This document shows positions 52,706-62,416 of a stretch of 64,000 bases of DNA, in pieces (positions within the stretch are counted from its first letter, which is position 1; each line of letters opens with the position of its first letter). The stretch spans positions 1,612,001 to 1,676,000 of the forward strand of contig NZ_CABFVU010000001.1 of assembly GCF_902150045.1 (NCBI RefSeq), read 5' to 3'. A program made the translations under genes and the position numbers. The DNA is from Chitinophaga polysaccharea. GTDB taxonomy: Bacteria; Bacteroidota; Bacteroidia; Chitinophagales; Chitinophagaceae. Below the pieces are notes generated by a model. It was not told the origin of the DNA. It was given only the letters and a program-made list of their open reading frames with translations, and did no database searches.

Positions 52706-54460
52706 CTATTGATAATTATAATTATCCCAGTAAGGATTCTTTGTTCTTGCCGCAGCAGGCACCCAGAAAATTGGGCTGGTCAGATTATTTTCACCGGCCA
52801 CTTTTTTGAAATTATCCGGGTTATTGGTCAGCTCGATAGTTGGATAACGCACTCTTTCCGGCATTGGCTTCCATACAGAAGAATGCCAGGTAAACGGTTC
52901 CAGTTTCGGATGACGGGTCCTTCTCAGCTCTGCCCAGAGCTCATATGGCTGGTAGAGGTTGAGATGGATGTATTTCTGCTGCATCAGGATTTCCATTTTA
53001 TCGTCCTGTGTGGGGGCGGCGGCGAATTTGGCTTTAACAACATCGCCCCATGCGCTTATCACTGCATCAGATGGTTTGGTAGGATATACCATTGCTGTTT
53101 GTTCAGGTGTCATCTGGGTTTTAGCGTAGCTGCTCAGCTGGTTAATTGTATACCAGAAGGCAACGGAATGCGTTACTTCATCCTTAATATGCTCTTCTGC
53201 TGATTTACCTGTGTTTGCCAATCCTTTCAATGCAATTTCAGCCAGCAACAGATCCAGTTCCCCTAATGTGCTCATATATACCGGCATTTTCGAATTCCGG
53301 TGGAACGTAGCATGATTGTAAGTGGATTTTGCATTGGTAGAAAAGGTAGAAGCTATATTATCTGCATATGGATAATACCGTTCTCCGTTATTATACAATA
53401 CAGATTGTTCTTCGATATTGGCAGACACACCACGGTAATCCATATATTTTGTTGGCATAGCCAGTACCGGTAAGCGTGGATCATCAATTCCCTGCTGATA
53501 GGCAGGTGTACCATAGTTCAGCCTTTTCATAATGATATTCGGAATGAAAGAAGCGAAAGTATTTTCATACACGCCGCGGATCCATGTTCCACCACCGGTT
53601 GGATCTATATCAAACCAATAGAACCAGTAAAGATCTGTTTGCGGCAATGGCTTTGCCAACGTTGCCTGGATCAGTGGTTTGGCATATGCTTCTTCCACGC
53701 CGGCAATTCTTACCAGTAATTTCAGGCGGGTAAAATTGATCAATGCTACCCACTTATTGATATCACCACTGAAAGCGATATCCTGTTGTGTAAAAACAGT
53801 TTTAGCTGAAGCAGACATCTGTGAATATGCACCAGGCAATTCATCTACAATCGTTCCCAATTCCTGTATGATAGACTGATAGATCTCTTTCGGATCATCA
53901 TATTTAGGGAAAAGATACTTCGGCTCTTTTTTAGCGCCCTGGAAAGCGTCTGAATAAGGGACTGAATTAAAGAAATCCACCAGCTTTGCACTCTGGTAAC
54001 ATTTGATAAAACTCACCAGTTTCAGGTACACATCTCCATCCAGCTTTAGCTGACCGGTACGCGCCTCCACGGAATCGCGGATCACTTCATAATTCTTCAA
54101 CCGGGTATAACTATGCTGAAAAAAAGACTGCCCGTTGATAGGTGAATCGTCAAAACCATTACCCGTGGTTAAATCATTATAGGTGGAAAACCAATCGTAA
54201 CGGTAAGACACAAAACGCTGCGCCACCTGCTCATACCCCGTAATACTGGTACCACCATTGAGCAGGTAATACCACTCTCCGTAGTCCTGTGCAAATATTT
54301 TATTGTTTGTAAGCACGCCGGTGAATAAGCCGGGCACCACATCTATATCACTGCCTGTAGAGAGCTTGTCCTTATCGTAAAAGCGATCTTCCAGGTCCTT
54401 TTTACAAGCTCCCAGGAAGGAGGCTGAGAGCAGGAAAATATATAAATAAGCTTTTTTCAT
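52706..54460 (-). CDS. SusD/RagB (SusD-like) outer-membrane lipoprotein (FecR locus)
   Basis: A 584-residue lipoprotein from ATG 54460, with a leader (MKKAYLYIFLLSASFLGAC) ending in a lipobox. It belongs to the divergent SusD-like branch rather than the RagB core: LKLDGDVYLKLVSFIKCYQSAKLVDFFNSVPYSDAFQG, DINKWVALINFTRLKLLVRIAG and MEILMQQKYIHLNLYQPYELWAELRRTRHP are typical. It follows its SusC after 17 bp and is closed by a terminator. No glycoside hydrolase adjoins the pair, which is usual for such loci that may take up peptides, siderophores or other nutrients. Confidence 0.93.
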   Translation of the reverse strand: MKKAYLYIFLLSASFLGACKKDLEDRFYDKDKLSTGSDIDVVPGLFTGVLTNNKIFAQDYGEWYYLLNGGTSITGYEQVAQRFVSYRYDWFSTYNDLTTGNGFDDSPINGQSFFQHSYTRLKNYEVIRDSVEARTGQLKLDGDVYLKLVSFIKCYQSAKLVDFFNSVPYSDAFQGAKKEPKYLFPKYDDPKEIYQSIIQELGTIVDELPGAYSQMSASAKTVFTQQDIAFSGDINKWVALINFTRLKLLVRIAGVEEAYAKPLIQATLAKPLPQTDLYWFYWFDIDPTGGGTWIRGVYENTFASFIPNIIMKRLNYGTPAYQQGIDDPRLPVLAMPTKYMDYRGVSANIEEQSVLYNNGERYYPYADNIASTFSTNAKSTYNHATFHRNSKMPVYMSTLGELDLLLAEIALKGLANTGKSAEEHIKDEVTHSVAFWYTINQLSSYAKTQMTPEQTAMVYPTKPSDAVISAWGDVVKAKFAAAPTQDDKMEILMQQKYIHLNLYQPYELWAELRRTRHPKLEPFTWHSSVWKPMPERVRYPTIELTNNPDNFKKVAGENNLTSPIFWVPAAARTKNPYWDNYNYQ

Positions 54461-54477
54461 TTTTTTCAGTTTATACA

Positions 54478-57400
54478 TTAGAAAGCAACATTTAACCCCA
54501 GGGAATAAGTCCTTTGGGAAGGGTAGATGGTATTTTCCACGAAAACATCTGCTCCCAACGCTCCTTCCGGATCAATATTGGGAATAGATTTATAAAGGTA
54601 GAACAGGTTACGGGCAGCGGCTGTAATAGTAAGCCTTTGCATCTTTATCCTTTTGGAGATATCGGTAGGCAATGTATAGGAAAGCGCTACTTCCCTCACC
54701 TTGATATAGTTGTTTTTAAACAACCTGTCTGGTGGGAAAGAAGTGGCCAGGTCGTTGGCGTAACTTCCATAGTAAGTAGAAGCGCTGGTGATAATATCAT
54801 TGGTTACGTATTTACCATTGTCGTCCAATTTCATACCAGGAAGGATCAGGCCATCATGATATACTTTACCGTCTTGGGATTGGGCTGGCGCCGGCAGTGA
54901 ATGCTGCCAGGGCACTTTTTGTTCGTTGCTGTTGATGTAATAAGCCAGCCCTCCGTTTTCTTCATCACGGTATTGCATGGTATTTTCCAGCTGGCCTACA
55001 CCTGTTAAGCGGTTATTGGTATAACTGAAAATGGTACCGCCATATTTATAATCCAACCCTATGCGGAAATTGAAGTTTTTATACATGAAGTCGGAGATGA
55101 ACCCGCCGTAAACTTTTGGCATTATGTTACCGGCCACGGTTGTTTTCTGATCATCAAGGATATAGATGCCCTGGTTGTTTACTACTTTATTGCCTGCTTC
55201 ATCGCGTTTATAGTCCAGCATAACGATTTCGCCATAAGGGCGGCCTTCATCTGCATGAATAGATGCAGCGGCGCCATTGATCAGGTTACTGAAAGGATAA
55301 TTGGTAACACCCTGGTACAGGTCTATTACTTTTGATCCCTGGCTGGCGGCATTCAGAGTAAGGCTCCAGCGGTAATTTTTACCAACCAGCGGTACGCCTG
55401 TTAACGCCAGCTCAAAGCCCCAGGCTTTTACGTCTCCGGCGTTTACGATCATACCGGTAGAACTGGAGGCAGAAGAAATGGGCAGACTGATGATCTGGTT
55501 ATAACGGTGATTGGTATAGAAAGAGAAGTCGAGGATGATCCTGTCCTGAGGGAGGAAGGTATTGTTGATACCCACTTCAAATTCCCTTTTACGCTCAGGT
55601 TTCAGCGCGCCCGGCAACAGTTTATCCGGTGGTGAAACGGAATTGGCATCCGTGCTTGGAAGGCGGTTGTATCCATACAGGTTATTGGCAAAATAACGGG
55701 TGGTACCGTTACCCACGTCTGCCCAGGATAATCTCAGCTGCCCGGTGTTTACGCCGGCAAGCGGGAAGCGTTCGGTATAGTTCCAGGTAAGTGCAGCACC
55801 AGGATAGAAGTACCTGTTGTTTTCAGGAGGCAGTGTGGAGTTCCAGTCCTGGCGTCCCTGCAATTCCAATGTAAACTCATTCTTCCAGGATAAGGCTGCC
55901 GATGCCAGTAAACTATATAATACGTCAGACCCTCTTGTGTAATTTCTCAGCAGGTAGGCATTGTCTGCATTAGGTGTGCCCAGCTGGTTGGCAAAAGAGT
56001 ACCAGTCGGGGAAGGTAAGTCCACCAACGGTATTTGTACCAAGATAATCTACATTACGCAGGCGGTATACGCCACCTCCGAATGCAAACAAGCGGAGATC
56101 GTTGTTTAAAAAGGTTTTATTATAGTTCAATAATGCCTGGTAGGTTTGAGTGGTGGAATTTTCCTTTGCCACGCCAAAGCTTCCCCCTGCAACCGTTGGG
56201 AGCACCCTTGTTACGCTTACTTCCGTGTTGTAGTTAGTGTTATCATAATCCAGCCCTGCCTGACCTACGAGGAACAGCTCTTTCGTGAAGTTCAGCGTTA
56301 CCTTGGCAGAGGTGATCATGTGGATATTCTCATCCTTATAACGGTTCATTTTGGTATTCCACAGGTAGCTGCCCAGCCTTGTAAACGCATCAGATACGCG
56401 GGCATTGGAAAGGTCTCTTTTATAACCGGTGGCATCTGTATAATAAGGGTATATAAGGTTATAGTCATAATCAACCGGGTATCCCCATGCCACAGGGCCA
56501 TCGTTTTGTGAACGACGGTTTTGTGTAGAGATGCTGTAAATATTGGAGATCACTTCAAAGGAAGCCAGTTCAGAGGCCTTGATATTTCCGTTAAAGCTGA
56601 AAGAGTTTCTTTTTTGCCAGGAGTTATCGCCGGAAATATCCTGGTAGTTATAGTTGGTATAAGAAGCCCTGATACTGCCTTTTTCATTGCTACCGGCAAT
56701 AGCTACGTTAGCAGAAGTGGAACGGCCGTTCTGGAAAAGGGACATAAAGTTATTCGCGTGTGGCGAATTTTTCACGATGGAGCTGTCGTAGAACATCACA
56801 TCGGCGCCATCGAAAGCAGGGCCAAAGCTGAAGCGTTTATTGGGCAGCATCCTGGTTTGTACGCCATTAATGGTGGCATAAGTGGTATCGTAAAGGTTAT
56901 CTCCCAGGCCGTATTTGGTTTGCAGTTTCAGGTAAGACACCGGTTGTTCAATGGTTTGCTGCACGTTGGCCGTCATACCGAAGCCTTTCACATTGCGGCC
57001 GTTTTTAGTGGTAATGATCATTACACCGTTTGCTGCATCGCTGCCATACAATACAGTAGCTTTTGCGCCTTTGAGGATATCAATAGATTCGATATCATCG
57101 GGGTTGATATCGTTGATACCGGCGCCATAGTCGAAACCCTGTCCTACGTCGCCGCCTATCTGTGTTTTACGGTCGCTGAGAATAACGCCGTCTACCACAA
57201 ACAGGGGCCTTACGTTCTGATCGGGGTTCATACTGGCTGCGCCGCGGATATTGATCCTTACGCCACCCTGTGGACCGGAGGTACCAACGTTTACGCCAAC
57301 GCCTGCCGCCTTACCGTACAAAGCCAGGAAGGGGTTCATGGTAGTACCTGCCTTTGTAAGCTCATCTGCTTTAATGGTGCTGATAGCGTATCCCAGTGTA

Positions 57401-58152
57401 CCCTTCGGGCGTTTGATACCGAGCGCCGTTACCACCATTTCATTCAGCCCGCTGGAGGCAGTAGTAAGTGTTACGTTCAGGAAAGTGGAAGTACCCAGTG
57501 TGATGGACCTGGGTTCAAACCCAACCGAGGTAAAAACCAGTACCACGTTGCCATCCGGCACATCGATACTGAACCGGCCCTGCACATCGGTGGTAACACC
57601 GGTTTTGGTACCTTTTATGAGGATGGTGACTCCCGGAATGGGCGCTCCTGTGCTGTCCTTTACCAGGCCGCTTATTTTACGAAGCACTACTTCAGGTATC
57701 GTCATATAGGGTAAGGCATGCTGCAGTTGTATATCTTTTTCTTTTACAGCGATGATCTTTCCTATCACCTCATAGCTGAAAGGCTGATTTTTAAACAGCA
57801 GTGCCAGTACTTCCTCCAGGGATCCGTTCCGGATGGAAATGTCGACCGGCTTACTTTTCGTAAGCATGGCATCTTCATACCAGAATTGATAGCCTGACTG
57901 TTTTTTTATTTCTTCAAATACCTTCTGGATCGGTGCGTTCTTTTGCGACAAAGTGATCTGTTGCGACAGACTTTTTGCGCTGATCTGCAAACAAACTACC
58001 GTTAAGAGGATAGCTGTAATTTTCATTTGCTTAATCAGTTGTTTTTTTATCCTCAGATGGGCACCTGATTTCCGGAATGTCAGGACACGATCTTTGATGG
58101 TTGATAATAGCCCGGGTATATAGACGGGCTTTGCATGACAATTAGATTGCAT
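54478..58152 (-). CDS. SusC/RagA transporter with STN domain (FecR locus)
   Basis: A 1224-residue TonB-dependent importer. An N-terminal stretch (start ATG 58152; MKITAILLTVVCLQISA from 58026 is an alternative) is followed by an STN domain (about 68-135: ITLSQKNAPIQKVFEEIKKQSGYQFWYED; SLEEVLALLFKNQPFSYEV), which passes the signal to the FecR-type anti-sigma factor. Next come the carboxypeptidase-regulatory-like domain (ISGLVKDSTGAPIPGVTIL), a plug with FVVDGVIL and AKATVLYGSDAANGVMIITTKNG, and the barrel ending in LNVAF. It is therefore the sensor half of a cell-surface signalling system with fecR and the sigma gene just upstream. Confidence 0.95.
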   Translation of the reverse strand: MQSNCHAKPVYIPGLLSTIKDRVLTFRKSGAHLRIKKQLIKQMKITAILLTVVCLQISAKSLSQQITLSQKNAPIQKVFEEIKKQSGYQFWYEDAMLTKSKPVDISIRNGSLEEVLALLFKNQPFSYEVIGKIIAVKEKDIQLQHALPYMTIPEVVLRKISGLVKDSTGAPIPGVTILIKGTKTGVTTDVQGRFSIDVPDGNVVLVFTSVGFEPRSITLGTSTFLNVTLTTASSGLNEMVVTALGIKRPKGTLGYAISTIKADELTKAGTTMNPFLALYGKAAGVGVNVGTSGPQGGVRINIRGAASMNPDQNVRPLFVVDGVILSDRKTQIGGDVGQGFDYGAGINDINPDDIESIDILKGAKATVLYGSDAANGVMIITTKNGRNVKGFGMTANVQQTIEQPVSYLKLQTKYGLGDNLYDTTYATINGVQTRMLPNKRFSFGPAFDGADVMFYDSSIVKNSPHANNFMSLFQNGRSTSANVAIAGSNEKGSIRASYTNYNYQDISGDNSWQKRNSFSFNGNIKASELASFEVISNIYSISTQNRRSQNDGPVAWGYPVDYDYNLIYPYYTDATGYKRDLSNARVSDAFTRLGSYLWNTKMNRYKDENIHMITSAKVTLNFTKELFLVGQAGLDYDNTNYNTEVSVTRVLPTVAGGSFGVAKENSTTQTYQALLNYNKTFLNNDLRLFAFGGGVYRLRNVDYLGTNTVGGLTFPDWYSFANQLGTPNADNAYLLRNYTRGSDVLYSLLASAALSWKNEFTLELQGRQDWNSTLPPENNRYFYPGAALTWNYTERFPLAGVNTGQLRLSWADVGNGTTRYFANNLYGYNRLPSTDANSVSPPDKLLPGALKPERKREFEVGINNTFLPQDRIILDFSFYTNHRYNQIISLPISSASSSTGMIVNAGDVKAWGFELALTGVPLVGKNYRWSLTLNAASQGSKVIDLYQGVTNYPFSNLINGAAASIHADEGRPYGEIVMLDYKRDEAGNKVVNNQGIYILDDQKTTVAGNIMPKVYGGFISDFMYKNFNFRIGLDYKYGGTIFSYTNNRLTGVGQLENTMQYRDEENGGLAYYINSNEQKVPWQHSLPAPAQSQDGKVYHDGLILPGMKLDDNGKYVTNDIITSASTYYGSYANDLATSFPPDRLFKNNYIKVREVALSYTLPTDISKRIKMQRLTITAAARNLFYLYKSIPNIDPEGALGADVFVENTIYPSQRTYSLGLNVAF

Positions 58153-58229
58153 ACATTTGTAGTGTTTGGGTTGAGATAATTCTTGATTTCTGCTAAGTAT
58201 TGATGTCAGGTATCAGACCCAGGCTTTTT

Positions 58230-58262
58230 TACCAGGAACGGGTGAGATCGCTCCTGGTTTTT
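58230..58262. other. Hairpin between fecR and susC
   Basis: ACCAGGA (58231-58237) pairs with TCCTGGT (58252-58258); T-runs flank it on the plus strand only, so on the coding minus strand it is flanked by A. It is not a terminator for fecR; it could be an mRNA processing or stability stem between the low-expressed fecR and the highly expressed susC. Confidence 0.4.
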
Positions 58263-58349
58263 TATGCCCCGGTTCTTACCACACGTCGTTCAGGGACCGT
58301 TATTCATGGTAATAGTGATTTGGTTGATATAATAATTAGATTCAGTTGC

Positions 58350-59507
58350 TTACGGCATAACGATCAGCTTCCGTTGTTCCATTTTAAAATGGATCCTGCT
58401 TATTTCCAGTAGCCGTAATAATTCAGACAGGTTGGCATCGCGTGGAATATCTCCTGTGAACCTTCGGGAGGGTATAGTTCCGTTATATACCACCTCCACA
58501 TCATACCAGCGTTCCACCTGTCGCATGATTGTTTGGATATCTGCGCTTTTAAAAGAGGTAAGACCGTTTTTCCAGGCAACTGCCAGGTTTACATCGGCTT
58601 TTTCTATTACTTCCATCCGGCCGTTAGGCTCCAGTAGTGATTGTTCTCCCGGCTTCAACAAGCTGGAAGTACTTGCCTGGCTTACTTTTACGGCGCCTTC
58701 CAGCAGGGTGGTTCTCATGGCCGCCTCGTCCGCATAGGCCATTACATTGAAACTGGTGCCTAGTACCGCGATGCTGGCGTTATTTACCGATACAAAAAAA
58801 GGCTGACTGGCATTCCGGGCCACTTCAAAATAAGCTTCTCCGCTTAGTTCCACCCGTCTTTCTTTTCCAGGAAAGGCGGTAGGGAATTTCAGGGAAGATG
58901 CCGCATTGAGCCACACTTTTGAGCCGTCGGGCAATTCTAGCTGGTACTGTCCTCCTTTGGGCGTTTTTAATATATTATAGGCTATTGTATTGACAGATGA
59001 CTGCCTGTTTGGGTCGTATTTAAGCATTCCGGGGCTCACGTGCAGGTTCGCCTCTCCTTGTTTGGCTAATGTACCTTTAAGGGTACTGTCGAGCGCTATT
59101 TCCTTACCATTGGCCAGCGTAAGCATCGCCTTCGACCCGCCCGGCCCTACATCTTTTTTTGTGTTTACGGCTATGGCAGATGGTTCTTTTTCCATTTTCC
59201 CCCTCCTTGCAACCAGCAGCCATGCACCGGCGCCGGCAATCAGCAACAATATCGCAGCGGCCCAACGCAGCCAGCGAACCGGTCTTAATGGAGCGGCTAA
59301 CGATCCCTGGTTCAGTTCGGGCGAGGGAAAAATGTTTTCATCTTCCTCACCTGACTTTATCCAGGCTTCCTCTATCAGCAATTCCAGCTGCGTTTGATTA
59401 TCTGCCGCATTTAAAAAATCACTTAATTCGGATTCTTCCGCCTGGGTGATCGTTTTGCCCGCGTATTGGCTAAGCAGGTATCGCAACCGGGTGTTGTCCA
59501 TTAGCAT
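58350..59507 (-). CDS. FecR family anti-sigma factor
   Basis: A 385-residue inner-membrane regulator (start ATG 59507 or 59501). The short cytoplasmic N-terminus (LRYLLSQYAGKTITQAEESELSDFLN) binds the sigma factor; one helix crosses the membrane (WLRWAAAILLLIAGAGAWLLVARR, about 78-100). The periplasmic FecR domain (GSKVWLNAASSLKFPTAFPGKERRVELSGEAYFEVARN) and a C-terminal DUF4974 module (SADIQTIMRQVERWYDVEVVYNG) contact the STN domain of SusC. It stands between its sigma gene (67 bp upstream) and its SusC (197 bp downstream), the standard order. Confidence 0.95.
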   Translation of the reverse strand: MLMDNTRLRYLLSQYAGKTITQAEESELSDFLNAADNQTQLELLIEEAWIKSGEEDENIFPSPELNQGSLAAPLRPVRWLRWAAAILLLIAGAGAWLLVARRGKMEKEPSAIAVNTKKDVGPGGSKAMLTLANGKEIALDSTLKGTLAKQGEANLHVSPGMLKYDPNRQSSVNTIAYNILKTPKGGQYQLELPDGSKVWLNAASSLKFPTAFPGKERRVELSGEAYFEVARNASQPFFVSVNNASIAVLGTSFNVMAYADEAAMRTTLLEGAVKVSQASTSSLLKPGEQSLLEPNGRMEVIEKADVNLAVAWKNGLTSFKSADIQTIMRQVERWYDVEVVYNGTIPSRRFTGDIPRDANLSELLRLLEISRIHFKMEQRKLIVMP

Positions 59508-59573
59508 AGATTGATTCTATACTATAAGACAGCAGGAAGTACTAAAAAGAGGTAATGGATGAGAATTCTTTTT

Positions 59574-60182
59574 TCAAATGCTGAAAGGCGTGGCCAGAAC
59601 AAGTATCAGTATATTGATTTCCGGGTGAGCCATTGCATAGCTCCGGATAGAGCGGAGCGCAAGTACCATATGCTTTTTTACTGTTTCCAGTGAAATTGCC
59701 ATACGTTCTGCAATTTCAGCCTGGCGGAGCCCTTCGTCTCTGCTTAAAAGGTATACTTTCTGACGCTGGGCGGGCAATTCTGAGATGGCCTGGTCTATTA
59801 TGCGCCGGTAATTCCTGATAACAGTATCTTCCTCTTCCGCCCGTGTAGCCATGCTCATTTCCCATGCCTGCTTTTGGGCCAGTTCCTTTCCGAGCTTTTT
59901 CAGGAAAGACAAGCTATAGTTGCGGGCCACCGTATACAGGTAGGAATGAAAATGCTCCACCTGGCTTAATTTCTCCCGCTTTTCCCATATCCTGATAAAT
60001 ATTTCCTGTACAATTTCTTCTGCGAGCGGCCTGGATCCCGTAAGCTGCATAACAAAGGCTCCCAGCCTGTTTTGGTAGGTGTGGAACAGGTGTGCAAAGG
60101 CAGCTTCATCGCCCTGCGACACTTTTAATAGTAAATCCGGTTCACTATTTAATTGCACGGTATTCAAAATAAATTTGGACAC
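59574..60182 (-). CDS. ECF RNA polymerase sigma factor (FecI-like)
   Basis: A 202-residue sigma-70 family protein. Region 2: DEAAFAHLFHTYQNRLGAFVMQLTGSRPLAEEIVQEIFIRIWEKREKL followed by FHSYLYTVARNYSLSFLKK. Region 4: AISELPAQRQKVYLLSRDEGLRQAEIAERMAISLETVKKHMVLALRSIR. It heads the sigma-FecR-SusC(STN)-SusD order and should be released when SusC binds its ligand. Downstream gene fecR is 67 bp away. The divergent PI-PLC-like gene begins 198 bp on the other side; nothing shows they are linked. Confidence 0.95.
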   Translation of the reverse strand: MSKFILNTVQLNSEPDLLLKVSQGDEAAFAHLFHTYQNRLGAFVMQLTGSRPLAEEIVQEIFIRIWEKREKLSQVEHFHSYLYTVARNYSLSFLKKLGKELAQKQAWEMSMATRAEEEDTVIRNYRRIIDQAISELPAQRQKVYLLSRDEGLRQAEIAERMAISLETVKKHMVLALRSIRSYAMAHPEINILILVLATPFSI

Positions 60183-60380
60183 TTCCTATAACAAGCGAAT
60201 CTGGTTGATGTGGTACTACGTGGTATAAAGATAGACATTCCTGTGCTGATAAAAAATCACACGTTTTCGTTACCTGCCGGATTTGTTAATTCCACATCAA
60301 AGATTGTTAACCCACAATTAATTTCCACTGCAATGAACCAAACGGTATTGTCCTGTATTTTTAAGATAAATACTTTCACT

Positions 60381-61346
60381 ATGAACCTAAAAACCCTCTC
60401 CCTGGCTTTGGCCGCATGTTCTCTTTTTGGCTGTAAAAAAGACCTGGTAAATCCTAATGCTTTAGCCGGCATTGAAACAACGAACAACACCGCTCTTACC
60501 AACACCCTAAACGTAACCCTTACAGAATGGATGGGCGCTATTGCAGACAATACCAGTCTTACCAGCCTTTCCATTCCAGGTACGCACGATAGCGGCGCCC
60601 GGGTGGAACCTGTTGGCGGTACTGCCAAATGCCAGAACCTCAGCATCCGCGAGCAGCTGGATGCAGGTACCCGCTTCCTGGATATCCGGTGCCGGCATAT
60701 CGGGGATGCCTTCGCAATTCATCATGGCTCTATTTACCAGAACCTGAACTTTACGGACGTAACTACCGCCTGTTACGATTTCCTGGCGGCAAATCCTACA
60801 GAAACCATCATTATGTGCGTAAAGGAAGAGTATGACCCTACCAACAACACCCGTTCCTTCGAACAAACTTTCGACAGCTACACCCAACTGCAGCCATCCA
60901 GATGGTACCTGGGCGATGCTGTGCCCAATCTCGGCCAGGTAAGGGGCAAAATTGTGCTGCTGAGACGATTTGGAGCCTCAGGTACCCCCAAAGGTATTGA
61001 GGCCACCAATTGGGCCGATAACACCACTTTTTCCATTAATAACGCCAATTCCTCCCTCCGTGTGCAGGACCAGTACGTAGTGCCCGATAATAACGGGAAA
61101 TGGACCAGTATCACCAATCTTTTCACGGAAGCAAAAAATGGCAGCCAATCCGTGCTGTATATCAATTTCACCAGCGGTTACAAATCGCTCATCTTCGGTA
61201 TTCCAAGCATTACCACGGTATCCAATGCCATTAATCCACAGATCAATACCTACTTCACCAATAATACACATGGCAGGTACGGTATTATCCCCATGGATTT
61301 TGCGGCATCCGACAGGAATACGCTGATTGTTAATACCAACTTCTAA
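60381..61346 (+). CDS. PI-PLC-like phosphodiesterase lipoprotein
   Basis: A 321-residue lipoprotein from ATG 60381 (upstream ATGs at 60333 and 60210 lead to less leader-like sequence). The leader MNLKTLSLALAACSLFGC ends in a lipobox Cys. The catalytic X-domain of bacterial phosphatidylinositol-specific phospholipase C follows: SLSIPGTHDSG with His69 and AIHHGSIYQ with His114/115, plus FLDIRCRHIGD (the acidic/Arg segment) and ETIIMCVKEEYD. It lacks a metal-binding extension, as in bacterial enzymes that use general acid-base catalysis by two His. It may cleave phosphoinositides or GPI-type anchors outside the cell. A terminator follows. Confidence 0.9.
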   Translation: MNLKTLSLALAACSLFGCKKDLVNPNALAGIETTNNTALTNTLNVTLTEWMGAIADNTSLTSLSIPGTHDSGARVEPVGGTAKCQNLSIREQLDAGTRFLDIRCRHIGDAFAIHHGSIYQNLNFTDVTTACYDFLAANPTETIIMCVKEEYDPTNNTRSFEQTFDSYTQLQPSRWYLGDAVPNLGQVRGKIVLLRRFGASGTPKGIEATNWADNTTFSINNANSSLRVQDQYVVPDNNGKWTSITNLFTEAKNGSQSVLYINFTSGYKSLIFGIPSITTVSNAINPQINTYFTNNTHGRYGIIPMDFAASDRNTLIVNTNF

Positions 61347-61366
61347 AACCGCTTCCATAAACAAAC

Positions 61367-61403
61367 AAGAGGGCGCTTCATCCGGAATGAAGCACCCTCT
61401 TTA
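61367..61403 (+). terminator. Terminator after the PI-PLC-like gene
   Basis: Stem arms 61367-61381 and 61387-61401 (about 13 of 15 pairs), loop TCCGGA-like, followed by TTTAATCTTTA; 20 bp after the stop. Confidence 0.75.
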
Positions 61404-61516
61404 ATCTTTAAAATGCCGGGAAATTGTTATCTTTAGATAACCCTGTTATACCAATAATATTTTTAAACCATTGTATATAATTCTTTCTTACCCCAACTTT
61501 TTAAAAATCAATTGTT

Positions 61517-62269
61517 ATGAACTACCCCAACAAAGTAATTAAGGCTGGAGAAAAAAACAGCCAGATCGTAAAAGCTATTCAGCAGCGACTTATTGAGCTG
61601 GGTATCGGCGCCCTGCAGGGCACAGGTACGTTTGGCCCTAAAACCGTGTCGGCCGTAAAGCAGTTCCAGGCCATGCACCGCGACCGGTTTGGCAATCCCC
61701 TTATTGTGGATGGTGAAGTAGGCGCCATCACCTGGGAAGTACTGTTTGACGATGGCGTGCCCGAGCAACATGAAGCGCCTGCCCCCTTACTTGCAAAAGC
61801 CATTGAAGTTGCCAAAAGCCAGATTGGCGTAATGGAGGTGCCACCTGGCAGCAACCGCGGGCCACAGGTAGAAGCCTATCTTGCCAGTACCAATACTCCT
61901 CCGGGCAACTACTGGTGCGCCGCATTTGTATACTGGTGCTTTAAAAAAGCTGCTGCAGAACTGGGCATCCCTAACCCCGTTGTAAAAACAGCAGGCTGCC
62001 TTGACCACTGGAACCGGACCAACGCAGTAAAAATCACTACCGCAAAGGCTGTCAATAATCCCTCACTGGTGGTTCCGGGCAGCATCTTCATTAAAAGCCA
62101 TGGCGGCGGGTTTGGTCATACCGGCATTGTTACCGCCGTCAACGGCGGCTTCATCGAAACCATTGAAGGCAACAGCAATCCCAACGGCAGCAGCAATGGC
62201 ATCGGGGTATTCCGGATAACGTTCAGTAAAATAAATTCTATTGAGAAAGGATTTATTATTTATGGATAA
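61517..62269 (+). CDS. Peptidoglycan-binding / CHAP domain hydrolase without signal peptide
   Basis: A 250-residue two-domain protein. Residues 5-80 form a PG_binding_1 module (GEKNSQIVKAIQQRLIELG; GTFGPKTVSAVKQFQAMH; VDGEVGAITWEVLF). Residues 95-250 form a CHAP/NlpC-like cysteine amidase: Cys134 in NYWCAAFVYWCF, His201 in GFGHTGIV, and the acidic residue in FIETIEGNSN. There is no signal peptide, as in phage endolysins or effectors that need another route out. No phage genes adjoin it. It is transcribed with the leaderless protease 147 bp downstream in the same direction, so a joint function is possible. Confidence 0.85.
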   Translation: MNYPNKVIKAGEKNSQIVKAIQQRLIELGIGALQGTGTFGPKTVSAVKQFQAMHRDRFGNPLIVDGEVGAITWEVLFDDGVPEQHEAPAPLLAKAIEVAKSQIGVMEVPPGSNRGPQVEAYLASTNTPPGNYWCAAFVYWCFKKAAAELGIPNPVVKTAGCLDHWNRTNAVKITTAKAVNNPSLVVPGSIFIKSHGGGFGHTGIVTAVNGGFIETIEGNSNPNGSSNGIGVFRITFSKINSIEKGFIIYG

Positions 62270-62416
62270 CGCATCCTCCCGGATAGCTTCGTCCTGTTAT
62301 ACGGGAACTGCTCATTATTCATCTTACTATAAAAAGTTAATCTTCTCTTTTTTCTTTTTTGATTAAATTCATTGAGTAAAGTCAAGCATACCAGCCCCCA
62401 AAAACACCCTCAAAAA

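Noticed and set aside
56521..57714. A 397-codon plus-strand frame antisense to susC.
   Set aside because: It mirrors the codon pattern of the real susC gene on the other strand and has no domain likeness.
58231..58258. Hairpin between fecR and susC as a terminator.
   Set aside because: On the coding strand it is flanked by A rather than T; it was kept only as an untyped hairpin.
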